NCBI GenBank assembly: GCA_009746045.1
Contig: RPFO01000213.1
Location: forward strand, 8,623,814-8,683,813
From: Mesostigma viride
Taxonomy: Eukaryota; Streptophyta; Mesostigmatophyceae; Mesostigmatales; Mesostigmataceae
Length of the DNA stretch: 60,000 nucleotides
Reading direction: 5' to 3'
A program made the translations under genes and the position numbers. This document shows, piece after piece, positions 24,601 to 35,664 of the stretch (position 1 is its first letter; every line of letters starts with the position of its first letter). The notes beneath the pieces were generated by a model. The model did no database searches and was not told the DNA's origin. It was given only the letters and a program-made list of their open reading frames with translations.

Positions 24601-25805
24601 ACGCATGGCAGCCCACCCTACGAACCCAGGCACGCATTCCAGCCACCCCACAAACCCACGCACGCATGGCAGCCCATCCCCAAACCCAGGCATGCATGCC
24701 AGCCACCCCCACACCCACGCACTTATGTCAGCCCCCCCACACACACACGCATGCATGCCAGCCCCCCCCCAAACCCACACACGCGTGCCAGCCCCCCCCA
24801 CATGCACGCATGCATGCCAGCCACCCCACAAACCCACTTATGCATGCCAGCCACCCCCGTGACCAACGTACGCATGCCGTCCCCCCCCACACCCACACAC
24901 GCATGCCAGCCCGCCCCGCCCCACATGCGTCCATGGCAGCTCCCGCCCACACGCACGCATGCATGACAGCCACCCCCCACATGCACGTGCATGCTAGCCA
25001 CCCCCCACACCCACATACGCATGCCAGCCACCCCCCACACCCACGCACGCATGGCAGCCACCCCACAAACCCACGCATGCATGCCAGCCACCCCCCACAT
25101 GCACGCATGCATGCCAGCCACCCCCCGCATGCACGTGCATGCTAGCCACCCCCCAGACCCACGTACGCATGCCAGCCACCCCCACATGCACGTGCATGCC
25201 AGCCACCCCCCACATGCACGCATGCATGCCAGCCACCCCCCGCATGCACGTGCATGCTAGCCACCCCCCAGACCCACGTACGCATGCCAGCCACCCCCCA
25301 CATGCACGTGCATGCCAGCCACCCCCCACACCCACATACGCATGCCAGCCCCCCCCCAAAACCCACGCATGCATGGTAGCTGCCCACCACACCCACGAAC
25401 GGACAGGTCTGGCCTGCCGCACCCCACGGTCGCGCTCAAGGGCACTGTCGAGTCATGTACAAAACTTTTGTCTACATGAAGTCATAGTGGGCATCCGTGA
25501 CTCCCCAACGGGAGCACGAGTCTAATTAATTAATTAATTAATAGTGGGCATGACCGATGGTGCATGTGTTTACAAAGGATTGCCACTCAATGAATATTAA
25601 TGAATGATCAACATGGGAGTTTGCATGGGAGTGTTTGGTCGTTATGGCTGCCGCTTGCAAAAAGCGGTACCCACATTGTGTCCTGCATGGCATAGCTGCA
25701 TTGTGAGTTCCAGTTGTTAGGAAGTAATGAGTAAGGAAATACTTGCATGCAATGAACGGCGACGTCTCACGATGTACAATACTATTCGGATTGGGTTGAT
25801 GTACT
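21696..25805 (+). repeat. 4-kb tandem unit d
   Basis: 4110 bp. Type A hairpin at 21918-21935, CTAG 21949-21952, minisatellite 24080-25400. Its distal two thirds share private variants with unit a (TTAGGCGCCAGAC instead of TTAGGGGCCAGAC; the insertion with five AATT copies near 25523). Confidence 0.9.
24080..25400 (+). repeat. C-rich minisatellite array in unit d
   Basis: Almost the same unit order as the array in unit a, apart from a few missing units and C-run length changes. Confidence 0.95.
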
Positions 25806-26520
25806 AGTAGTACGACGCGTGCTGGACGTGCCCGTGAGGGACGGAGCGTGGGATCGACGGTGCGGCAGGCCGGCGCGAGCGCGCGCGATGGGAAGCCCCC
25901 AAAGGAAGGCCGCCGAGCGTTCGCCCCCCGGCGTAGGGTCCGGGCCGGTCGGCGGGCTCAACCCGGCGGGTCGAAGCTTTCGGCGGGGGCCTCAGGGCCC
26001 CTGGTGGCGTAGTGCGTCCGAATAAGTGGGGGGCCTTGGCCCCCCCACTAGTCCCCTTCTAGTGACTACGATTAACCCCAACGAAAAAGTTTGGCAAACC
26101 GTGAGGACCAAAAAGTGGCCCGTACGAAAACCGCGAGCGCAGGGCGACCGATAGTCAGGGCGATCCGGGGATCCGCAGTTGCGCCCTATCGTAGCAGTTG
26201 CCCGAAAAGTGGCAAACTAGGCAGATCGATTGTCAGGAGTTCTGAACGGGTGCTGAAATGCCTGATCTGGTCAGATCCGGTTCAGCACTTTTGCGGACAG
26301 GGGGGTTTCCTGTTCGGCAAATTGTTCAGCAGGGGGGGTGGCTCGCCAATGGGAGGAGAAAGAAAACACAGGCAGTTTGACGGACCTGAAACGCGATGTC
26401 GGTTTGTTTCCGGGCCTCGAACTCTTGGCGCGAACCTGAACATTCCAAACAACCCGTCGCAAGCGGTGATCAACTTCGGCTACTGGGCCCATCGCTTGGC
26501 CGAGAGCGCGCCGTCCTCAA
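25806..26520 (+). repeat. truncated unit e
   Basis: Starts like the others (hairpin 26028-26045, CTAG 26059-26062) and follows unit c closely until about 26515, then passes into the 777-bp duplicated segment. Confidence 0.85.
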
Positions 26521-27059
26521 ATGTCGTTGCGTTCAGTGCGGCAAGACGTACAACCCCGGCATGTACAGGCAAGGTTTGTTCAGTACAACTCACCTGAATC
26601 GAACTGAACGTCCTGAAAGTATGCTGAAACCGTAATACTTTGGGCTCTAGGGCCGTTATAACGTTCAAATTTCGTTCAGAAACCTCCGAAGTTATAAACT
26701 GAACTTGATCTTACGGATATTTATTCTAAAAATATACGCAAAATTTGACTTGGAGGAGTGGAGAGTAGTACGATGCTTGCTGGACGAATTTCTTCCAGAT
26801 CCCGTACTTAGCAAGCAGGGAAAAAATGACTTCGGAGGATTTTAAAGTGGGTAGTACGAGGTGCTGGACGTACAACCCCGGGAGGAGCTGAGCCCGCTGT
26901 CCTTTTATGCCGTAGAGTTCAGTACGTAAAGACGACGTTTTGTTCAGACAATGTTTAGAAGCCGTATGTTTGGGAGTTACGTACGATGAAATGTCCAGAT
27001 TTCAGTCAGATGCCGTATGATTGAGGGATAGTGGCAGGGTATTTAGTATTATATCGGAC

Positions 27060-27105
<46 letters not shown>

Positions 27106-27836
27106 GAACAAGAACAACAACAACGATGGGAGGAGAAAGAAAACACAGGCAGTTTGACGGACCTGAAACGCGATGTCGGTTTGTTTCCGGGCCTCGAACT
27201 CTTGGCGCGAACCTGAACATTCCAAACAACCCGTCGCAAGCGGTGATCGACTTCGGCTACTGGGCCCATCGCTTGGCCGAGAGCGCGCCGTCCTCAAATG
27301 TCGTTGCGTTCAGTGCGGCAAGACGTACAACCCCGGCATGTACAGGCAAGGTTTGTTCAGTACAACTCACCTGAATCGAACTGAACGTCCTGAAAGTATG
27401 CTGAAACCGTAATACTTTGGGCTCTAGGGCCGTTATAACGTTCAAATTTCGTTCAGAAACCTCCGAAGTTATAAACTGAACTTGATCTTACGGATATTTA
27501 TTATAAAAATATACGCAAAATTTGACTTGGAGGAGTGGAGAGTAGTACGATGCTTGCTGGACGAATTTCTTCCAGATCCCGTACTTAGCAAGCAGGGAAA
27601 AAATGACTTCGGAGGATTTTAAAGTGGGTAGTACGAGGTGCTGGACGTACAACCCCGGGAGGAGCTGAGCCCGCTGTCCTTTTATGCCGTAGAGTTCAGT
27701 ACGTAAAGACGACGTTTTGTTCAGACAATGTTTAGAAGCCGTATGTTTGGGAGTTACGTACGATGAAATGTCCAGATTTCAGTCAGATGCCGTATGATTG
27801 AGGGATAGTGGCAGGGTATTTAGTATTATATCGGAC

Positions 27837-27882
<46 letters not shown>

Positions 27883-27889
27883 GAACAAG

Positions 27890-27904
<15 letters not shown>
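26351..27904. repeat. 777-bp tandem duplication
   Basis: 26351-27127 and 27128-27904 are near-identical copies, each starting at GGGAGGAGAAAGAAAACACA and ending in a (CAA)n tract. The segment is a diverged relative of the unit leader and includes the TTGGAGGAGTGGAGAGTAGTA phrase. A zinc-finger-like CVQCGKTYN string is encoded but is not part of a credible gene. Confidence 0.9.
27058..27124. repeat. (CAA)n microsatellite 1
   Basis: About 20 CAA triplets with two GAA interruptions; it forms the end of the first 777-bp copy. Confidence 0.97.
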
Positions 27905-27948
<44 letters not shown>

Positions 27949-27949
27949 C
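27836..27949. repeat. (CAA)n microsatellite 2
   Basis: About 38 CAA triplets with the same GAA interruptions, then extended; it lies at the end of the second 777-bp copy and marks the edge of the array before the Helitron gene. Confidence 0.97.
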
Positions 27950-28182
27950 TAGGGTACTGTTACGTAGTGATTCGAGTCGTAGCGTTCAGAATTTGAAAAG
28001 TGCATGCACAACCTGACTTGGAGGAGTGGAGCGTAGTAAGACGCTTGCTGGCTACTATAGACTCTTCCCATGTCTTGACTGAACGTAGACGGAAATGAGT
28101 TTTTCTTTTACAAGTGCTGCCTGACACGAACAATATTGACTTGGGTGAGTAACGAGCAGTGCGATGCTTGCAGGACCACCAA

Positions 28183-28395
28183 ATGTCGAGAAAGCTCAGG
28201 CCGAAGCATTTTTGGGAGATGCGAAAGGATGGCCTGTGGGCGGTGGCCAGTGGCAAGCCTACGACTAAGTCGCGCAGGCAATATTATTTTTGGTGCGAGC
28301 TAGCAGGCCATGGCGGAAATTCATGGTTGACATTGGGGTTGCCGGATGCATACGAGTGGTTTTCATACGTGCTAATCGAGGAAGTGGGTGGCTGA
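28183..28395 (+). CDS. short frame at the 5' side of the Helitron gene, uncertain
   Basis: A 70-codon frame from ATG 28183 to TGA 28395, directly after a TTGCAG acceptor-like site. The product is rich in Trp, Tyr and basic residues and resembles nothing I recognise. It could be an upstream exon (a GTGGGT donor lies at its end) or chance. The DNA just before it (28015-28060, 28138-28172) retains the unit-leader phrase TTGGAGGAGTGGAG. Confidence 0.25.
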   Translation: MSRKLRPKHFWEMRKDGLWAVASGKPTTKSRRQYYFWCELAGHGGNSWLTLGLPDAYEWFSYVLIEEVGG

Positions 28396-28453
28396 ATTGG
28401 GATTCGTATGGGACCTGGTTGTATGACATGATTACTTGATCAGCTCGCGCACC

Positions 28454-30433
28454 ATGGGACTAGACTACAACGCCAGGCTGCCGGGTCTGTTTTGCACCGC
28501 CGTCCTCGTGGCGCAATTTCTGCATCTCGAAAGGGAGGATGGTGCACTTGCAGTTGCGGCTGTACAAGGATGGACTTGTGCTGGAGTGGCATGCCTTCGG
28601 TTAGCGTTGTACTGGGCGCTATTGTGGACCTTCACAGAGCTGTTGCGTGTTGTTCGGCTCATCATTTACTACCCAGGTGGGCGTGGTATTTGTTCACAGG
28701 TTAGGACCTGCGATGTTTGTCTTATGCGGCTCAACTTACGTTTCTTTTGCGCTGCTCGGCTCATTTTTTATTTCACAGGTAGGTTCAAAGTTTATGTGCC
28801 ATGTTTGTCTTATGCAATCAAGTTACGTTTCTTTGGCGGGGAAGGAGACATCGTGAGTCATTATTATGTTTGACACAACACTTTTTGACGAACTGATGTT
28901 ATTGTATTTTTGCACAATGCTGCTGGACCTTTGCCATCCCACTTGCAGAGCTTATGGTGGAGGCACTTGTGTATCTTTTCCTGCAGTTGGTCTGTGGTAA
29001 GAAGCTCCACATGATGTGTTTTGCATAGCCATTGAAAATTGTTGATGTAGTTGGTCTGAAGTCATTTTCTCGTGGCAGTATATGGCATGTCTCTTTTTGG
29101 AAACGGTGATAGTTGACAAGAGCTTGTTGTGTCTTTGCTGTGCATGCCGGTTTGTGTTTTCTCCTGAATCCACAAATGCAGCCGTGCTGAGGATCGTGTG
29201 GAGGATTTCGAGAGTGGTCAGTGCAATTGCAGGAGAGATGGCAAGCACACGGGAGTTCCGAAACATTATGGTCGCGGTTTCGATAGCGGCGATCGTGATT
29301 GTGGCTGACATTGCCACTGTCGGCCACGATGGCATCGTTTTGGCTCTTTGCAAGCCAGGTGGGTGTGGTTGTTTTTGGACATATATTCCTTGTTGGATGA
29401 ATTGACGGGGGATGACTGTGGAAAAGTCAAAAATCCTATTTTTGTTGAGGAGATAAATCCTATGTTGGCTGCATAAGACAAATTTAGATTTCAATGTTGA
29501 TTGTTTCCGCTAAAATAAACGTATGTTTGTGCGGTCAATGATGTGTTGATCTTGCTTGCTCCATGCAGGTGTCCGTTTGGAACTGGGAGCCGTCGTTGGG
29601 ACTGTTGGATGGTATATCTTCCTTGGCTTCTGGTAAGTGCTACTAGTTATGTCATTGACAGTTAAAGTGGCTTATGTCATTGACACTTAAAGTGGCGTAA
29701 TGAATTTCTGATGCATATATGCTGGACTTCTTTTTTTCATAACGATATCTTTTCCTTTTGATTGTGTGGTGTTTTTTGTTTCGTAATTGCCAGGCACAGG
29801 GCTGCACATTGTCCATTGAAGCTCTGCAGCACCCAAGTGTGGACGTCAAAGGGCTCAGCCACGGTGTTGCGTTGTTATCGCTTGCCAAGGCATCCTGGCA
29901 TTGTGCGGCGGGTCGCGGCAAGACATCGGCCTATGAGGCGGCGTCAGCGTGCAAGGGGACTGGTGTGGGTAGGTGGAATGCAAGTATTTTGTGAGACGTT
30001 TCAGGGATGGAGAAGCAATGTGCGCTATGTTGCATGATCAGAGAAAAGTACTGTTGCAGGTTCCCCTGGTAGCATTTGCAGTCCTTTTAACTGTGCGTGT
30101 GCGTTTTTTGTGTTGGTGCGTTTGTTGATGCAGGCTCCTGTGCCGCTTTTGGGTGCGCGTCCGAGGCAGGGTCCTTGCTCTCGCGTTCGGTGCATCATTC
30201 TGCACCGTTTGCCCCGACCGCAGCGCTCAGCATGGCGTCCCACTCGGTACTCGCGTGCTGCACCGCAGCGAGGTCCTGGCCCTGCACGGCAATCACGACA
30301 GCAAAGGCGTAGGATGAGGGCTTCAGCTACTGCCATGGGTTGGTGTGCACGTCCCGTCAGAGGTGGTGGAGAACCGCTGTACGATGGAGACTGCGAGATG
30401 CCTTTGCCAGGGGAGGCCGACTTGTGTGAGGAG
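28454..30433 (+). CDS. predicted N-terminal exons of the Helitron gene, hydrophobic leader
   Basis: Predicted exons: 28454-28676 (ATG in the context CACCATGG), 29182-29358, 29569-29632, 29794-29968 and 30134-30433. Junction phases match in succession (1, 1, 2, 0, 0), which supports one spliced frame. The first three exons encode several hydrophobic stretches that could be membrane segments. The fourth and fifth are Arg-rich and Cys-containing. No domain is recognised. Introns further downstream are almost all phase 0, so this part could have a separate origin, for instance a captured host gene fragment. Other frames in 28.45-28.70 kb are also open, so exon 1 is the least certain. Confidence 0.35.
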
Positions 30434-30561
30434 GTATGAGTTGCTGGATGGTGTTGGTCACGTTATGCACATGATCGTATGCGCGGCTGAGGCCTTTGTG
30501 TGAGAATTGCGTTTCTGACCATGGTTGGTGCCTTGCTGCCGTGCATGGGCGTCATCCACAG

Positions 30562-31402
30562 GGCGGTGATTCCGACGTGGGCGAACGTCTCGATGTGACA
30601 GGAGATTGGGACGAGAGCTGCTGTGTATGTTGCTGCATGTCTATTTTTTTAATTGAATGTGTGATGCATATCATTTGAGTTGCTGGTGTGGAGTTGAGGC
30701 ACCGATAGTGCCCTTCATGTGCACCCGTGTGCGTATGATAGCTCACATGTACGTTATCTGTATTCGTGCATTCTGTGTTGTCATGGCAGGGTGTGTCTTC
30801 ACAACGGCATCGACGAAGGAGCAGGAAGACAAAGGTGGGTGAATAAAGCATTCCATGTGAGCTGATGGTTGCCAGTGTCAACATTTGTGAGCTGGTAGCT
30901 GGCAGTGTCAAATGATGTCATGACGCTGATTGGATTAAACTGAATTTATGTGATGTCCGTCGTTCTTCACCCATCTGTGTTCTCTTTGTGCCATGCCCAG
31001 GCACCACGTGGATCGGATGCCCAAGCTTCATGCGCATGTGGATCGCCGTGTGTCGCAACTACTTTGACTCAAGGGTCAGGTGCAACCCTCGCTGGGAGTT
31101 CACCAGCATCACCATGCGCAGCATCATCCCCACACGCAGCAGCTGAGCTTCAAACGTGTGGAGCGCAATCATCTGCATCTCCTGTTGCTGATTGGCATCC
31201 ACGTCGGGATCCCATAGGAGGGGGACTGCCACCGTGTGCTATGGCCCGTGGTGGGGACCCTCGGCCTCGGGCGTACTTGTGTGTAGAACAAGCGGACTGC
31301 TTAGTTGGCAATCCATCCGCCTGGGTGGCCTTCGTCCGAGGTAAAATCGACGAGTTGGTGAACGCAGCGCCAGACAAGTTCAGTGACAACATTTATTTTG
31401 CG
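30562..31402 (+). CDS. Helitron gene linker exons
   Basis: Exons 30562-30624 (21 codons, acidic), 30790-30834 (15 codons, Arg/Lys-rich) and 31001-31402 (134 codons), all phase 0 with GT..AG borders. The last is Ala, Ser and Cys rich and ends with a helical segment (PSAWVAFVRGKIDELV) that looks like the start of the A-type repeat family found in the next exons. No known domain. Confidence 0.45.
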
Positions 31403-31518
31403 GTGAGTGCAGTGCGATGGGGTTGTGTTTGTGGTAACTTTGGTCAGCTTGTGTCCGTGACATATGCTAACATCGAGCGTTGCTTCATGGTGCGTTGTTC
31501 TCTGTCTTTCCTTTGCAG

Positions 31519-34500
31519 ATGCTAATGCTGCAGAGAAGGGTGGGTCCTGTCGTGCCTTGGCCAAGGAGCGCTTCGGAAACACTGTTGGTAGGTTGTGCTT
31601 TTGCTTCATGACTCATCTTCCTACCTTCCTTTAGTGTGAGTCGTTCTCTTGGTGTTGGGTGCTACTGTTTGACATTCTCAATGCACCTCAGTGATTTTCA
31701 TATTCTTGCGATCCTTTTGCGCAGGCGGATGTCGCTGGGTACTGGGCACACGGGTTTGTCCAAGCTGCAACCGCATTGGTTGGCGATCCTCTACAATGCA
31801 TGGCGTCTCTGCAGTTTATGATGGGTATACTGCACGTGCGCAAATCGGAGTTTTCGTCGGATGACTACTGCATGGCGGTAAGTTCAGCTGCAGTGATGTT
31901 TTGGTGCTTCTGCGATTGCTTGGTGCTTTACTTTGCTAATGATTAGCTGTTGATCATTTATCAAGAGTACATGATCTGTGCAGTAAAGGTGATTTTACTG
32001 AGTGGTCGCTCTTCTTCATTATGGTGGTTGCCTCGTGGCAGGTTACTAGTCTCCAGGACAATTTGCGGTATTGGGAAACGCTGCACGCCCAGATGGAAAG
32101 GCAGGGGTGTATGATGACAGCAGCCCCGGTGGGTGTGCCTGCGCAACCGCCTGTTAGTATGTGCGCTACACCGATCGGTGTCGCTGCACAAGCGGGTGAT
32201 CCTGCCCAGGCAGCACAGGCAACAGTACCATCGCAACCGCAAATGGGTCCATCACTTCCGACGGTGGTGAGTTTGTTTTGGAGTACTCGTGTATGTCAAT
32301 GAAGGTAGCAGGATTTGGTTCACCTTTGCTAAGCGACCGCTGTGGATTGTGGACCATGCCTAAGATTACCTATTTTTCCTCCTTTTGTGATTGGGTGTCA
32401 GCGCAGGTTGCTGGGAGGAAGTTCCAAAGTGCTTCTTCGTTTCTGGAAGCTGCCCTGGCATGTGATGGAACTGTGGGGGAGCGCTTGGTGACGGTCGAGC
32501 ATTACCTGCGGATAGTGGAGGGGCGACGCGACGTGCTCTATGCTGCGGACTATGAACCAGCGGTGAGTGGCGTGCACCGTGGAAATGCTTCATCGGTAAC
32601 TGTTTGCTTTTGTTATTGGATTGTCACGATGTTTGTTTCTGCGAAATGTGAAGTATATAACATGATTGATATATATGATCTGTATGGTTTGTACGGTGGT
32701 GAGCTGCAGGTTGCGCAGCTGAAGGAGCTGTTGCGGTATTGGATGGAGAGGAGTGGAGGTCAGGTGGCAGAAACTGCACAAGAAGAGGTCCAGGTGCTGC
32801 AACCGACTGTACCGACGCAAATGGGGGTCGCTGCGTGTGCAACACCGATGGCCATGCCTGCACATGCGCTCAATGGGATGGTGGAATTGCAGCCAGGGCC
32901 GGCGGTGGAGGAACCACAAATGGGTGCATCACCTGCGATGACGGTGAGTTTGTATTTTAGTGTTGATAAGGTTCTTTTTATATAGCTCTCTAGATAATTG
33001 GATGTGAGTTCATCTTGGTAGCAGGCCCCTGCAGTCTTGGCTTGAGAGGAGCCTCCTGACTTTGTATTGATGTTGTGCTCTATTGGTTGGTGTGCAGGTG
33101 GACGTGACCCGATTTAAAACGGCGTCAGAGTTTGCGGATGCGGCTTTCACCGGCGCTGCGAATGTCTGGGAACGGCTGGCACGCATCCAGTATCTGCTGA
33201 ATGCATTGGAACAAGAGAAGCACAGATTGTCCGCCAACAGTGTTGATGCAGCAGTAAGTGACTGTGTCCATGTCCCACTTTGACCTCGCTTTGATGTTTC
33301 TTTCATGGCTGCATGCGGTGGGTGCCATTTGGATACAAGTGGGTGTATGCTCATAACAGTTTCTTGTGGGGGCCTGTCACTTTCCCGGGTGCAGACAAGA
33401 AGGCTGACGGATGCAATGCGCCGGTGGAATGAGAAATGGTCAAGTTTGGCTGAGGTACAAAAGCAGCGCTTACAGTCTGGATCTGTGGCGACCATGCCAC
33501 ATGGCAGGGTGCCTCTGCATCTGCACCCATCTGAGCTGGCGGCACAAGGGGTGGCGTGTGCGCGTGTCAGCCCAGCAGCCGTTGGACCACAAGCGGGCAC
33601 GCCGGCATGTGTGGGCAGTGTTGAGGTTAGTTGTGCTGGCACTGTGTCCTGTTGTGCATGATTGCGTTTTGTGGGAGTTTTACAATTTTCTTTGCAAAAA
33701 CAAAGGAACTTGTGACGTTTGCAAGAAGCTACTCACAAACAAGCTTCCATCGGCGCATGGCACTTGAATGATGGACTCTAACTTTGATAAGTGTCCCTTT
33801 TGCTCTGTCATGTATCGATGCAGGATGTGGACACACGGGCGGCAGTGGACTTTGTGGATTACGCAAAAACCTTCTCTCGTGATAGGGACATTCCGGTGGA
33901 AGAGAAGATCGCCCGTCTGGAGTCGCTGTTGGACGAACTACAGCGGTGGAATTTGCATACTACTGATGCCGAAACGATCTTTCAGCGAGACATGGCGGTA
34001 AGCTGTTGTTATCAAAACTTGTTTAGTTCTAGGATAGTCCAGTCTCCAATGCCACTTTTCTTTTGTTATCTGTGTTTGATGCTTCAGTGTTTTGCTGTTC
34101 CTTTACTTGGTGTGCAGATGACACCAATGCAATGAATTTCCTGTTTATGGACTTCGTGCTTGCAGGTGAGGACATTGCAGAAGATGGTCAAACGTCGACA
34201 GGGTCGTCAATCTTCGGTGCGTGGGAGACAAAACGGCAATGCTGAGACCTGTTTACCACGTGCGGTCGCTATCGGTTATGTTTTGCTATTTTTTGAATTC
34301 TACTTGATTGGTCTTAATATATAGGTGTTTTTGAAGAAGGTCATAGCATTTATTGAAATGCGCATCATTGATTTTTCATCACTGAGCAATGGCTGTGGTT
34401 TTGCAGGATATTGCGTGCGAACCCGGTGCAACGTTGGCCTACGTGCGCGCGGCGGAGGTGTTTTGTCGTGGCGATGTACACTCGGTTGAGGAACAGATCG

Positions 34501-34761
34501 AATACCTGCAGTCGTTGGTGAACGAGGTTCGACGTCGGGATGATTTCACTGACGAGGAACGTCGGTCCCTGGTGAGTTGTTTTTCCGTCCCCTGGAACTG
34601 TCAATTTCGCTTCTTTTCTATGTATTGTGATTCTTGCTGTCGCTGTGTAATAACCCCAACAATGGTGGAATCTCCTGGATTTATTGCAGGGAAAAACTGT
34701 GTTGGACATGATCAACGCGAGGGTGCAACCTACAGTTCCTGGGATCATTCGCGAGTCAGCG
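31519..34761 (+). CDS. A/B exon cassette repeats of the Helitron gene
   Basis: Eleven phase-0 exons alternate between two types. A exons: 31725-31877, 32407-32562, 33098-33253, 33824-33997 and 34407-34571 (51-58 codons). They are predicted helical with a shared pattern of Phe, then AA, then (V)xERL or EExI, then LL about 45 residues apart overall. B exons: 31519-31587 (degenerate), 32042-32266, 32710-32943, 33395-33625, 34166-34216 (short) and 34690-34761. Most start with a hydrophobic-Leu pattern ending in LRYW or RRW, followed in the long ones by a Gln/Pro/Ala-rich tail; two of these share PQMG and CATP motifs. All lengths are multiples of three. They are neither a known repeat nor an enzyme that I recognise; they may form a helical scaffold ahead of the Rep nuclease. 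Confidence 0.6.
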
Positions 34762-34959
34762 GTAAGCACAAGGCGTTCAGTGGTTTCTGCTTTGTGTTTG
34801 TCGATGGTCACTGTTGTTAGTTGTAACATGTTTACCATGTTATGCAGTCATATCACTGTGGCAGCATTTGTTGCACATTTGTCTTCGCAGTGTTTACATT
34901 AATGACTGACGGCTATGTCCTGTTCACCTCGTGTTCTTTTTATCCTGTCACATGGACAG

Positions 34960-35427
34960 GATGATGCTGGCGTGCAAGCGCAGGGTGATGAAGGCTCGCA
35001 TCATGCGGGTGTCTCTGTTGTTGACAAGCTGGACGCACAGCAAAGGTGGAAGCGTGACAGTCGGGTGAGACAAAAGAAGAAGAGGATCGCGAGCGGTGCA
35101 CATCACACGCGAGGCAAGAAGGATGCGAGGATGGACGATAATGACGCCGATGACAGCGAGGGGGCTGACACCGACAGGGATGTGAGGATGGACACGAGGA
35201 TGGACGATAATGACGCCGATGACAGCGAGGGGGCTGACACCGACAACGATGTGAGGATGGACAGCGACGACGCCGACGACAACGTGGGGAGCACCGGCGA
35301 CGGGGAGCGCATCGACCCGGTTGATGCAGGCAATTCGGGCTTGTCACCACCTGGCAGTGATGGGAACGGAGCTGTTGACAATGCGACGGCTGTGGCCAAC
35401 GAGACGCACCGGCAGAAGAAGAAGAGG
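34960..35427 (+). CDS. acidic Asp-rich linker exon of the Helitron gene
   Basis: 156 codons, phase 0 on both sides, between acceptor 34958-34959 and donor 35428. Starts with a mixed region, then a basic RQKKKR stretch, then an acidic region built on a 69-bp tandem duplication (35131 and 35200 starts) encoding MDDNDADDSEGADTD, and ends with KKKR. Probably disordered; the basic patches could be nuclear-localisation signals. It splices in frame to the zinc-finger-like exon. Confidence 0.6.
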
Positions 35428-35664
35428 GTGAGTTTTTCTGACGTGATGTCACTTACTTGTGTGCCATAAATTATTCTGAATATTGCAGCTGGTTTGGTAT
35501 TGGGGTGATGGGCAGGGCATCGCCCAGTGTTTGCATCGACGGTACTGCCGTGCGCCGTTCAGAAGAGCCATACCATAATCTCATACTACACTATTATGCC
35601 GTATCATGTGTTCCATTTATCGCATTGTTCATTTTTGTGCTGGTTTTGGTTGTTGACGAAGCAG

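Noticed and set aside
26520-26635. Possible C2H2 zinc finger (CVQCGKTYN ... HLNRT)
   Set aside because: The spacing to a second Cys/His pair is not that of a finger, other units lack it, and it sits in a repeat leader without gene structure.
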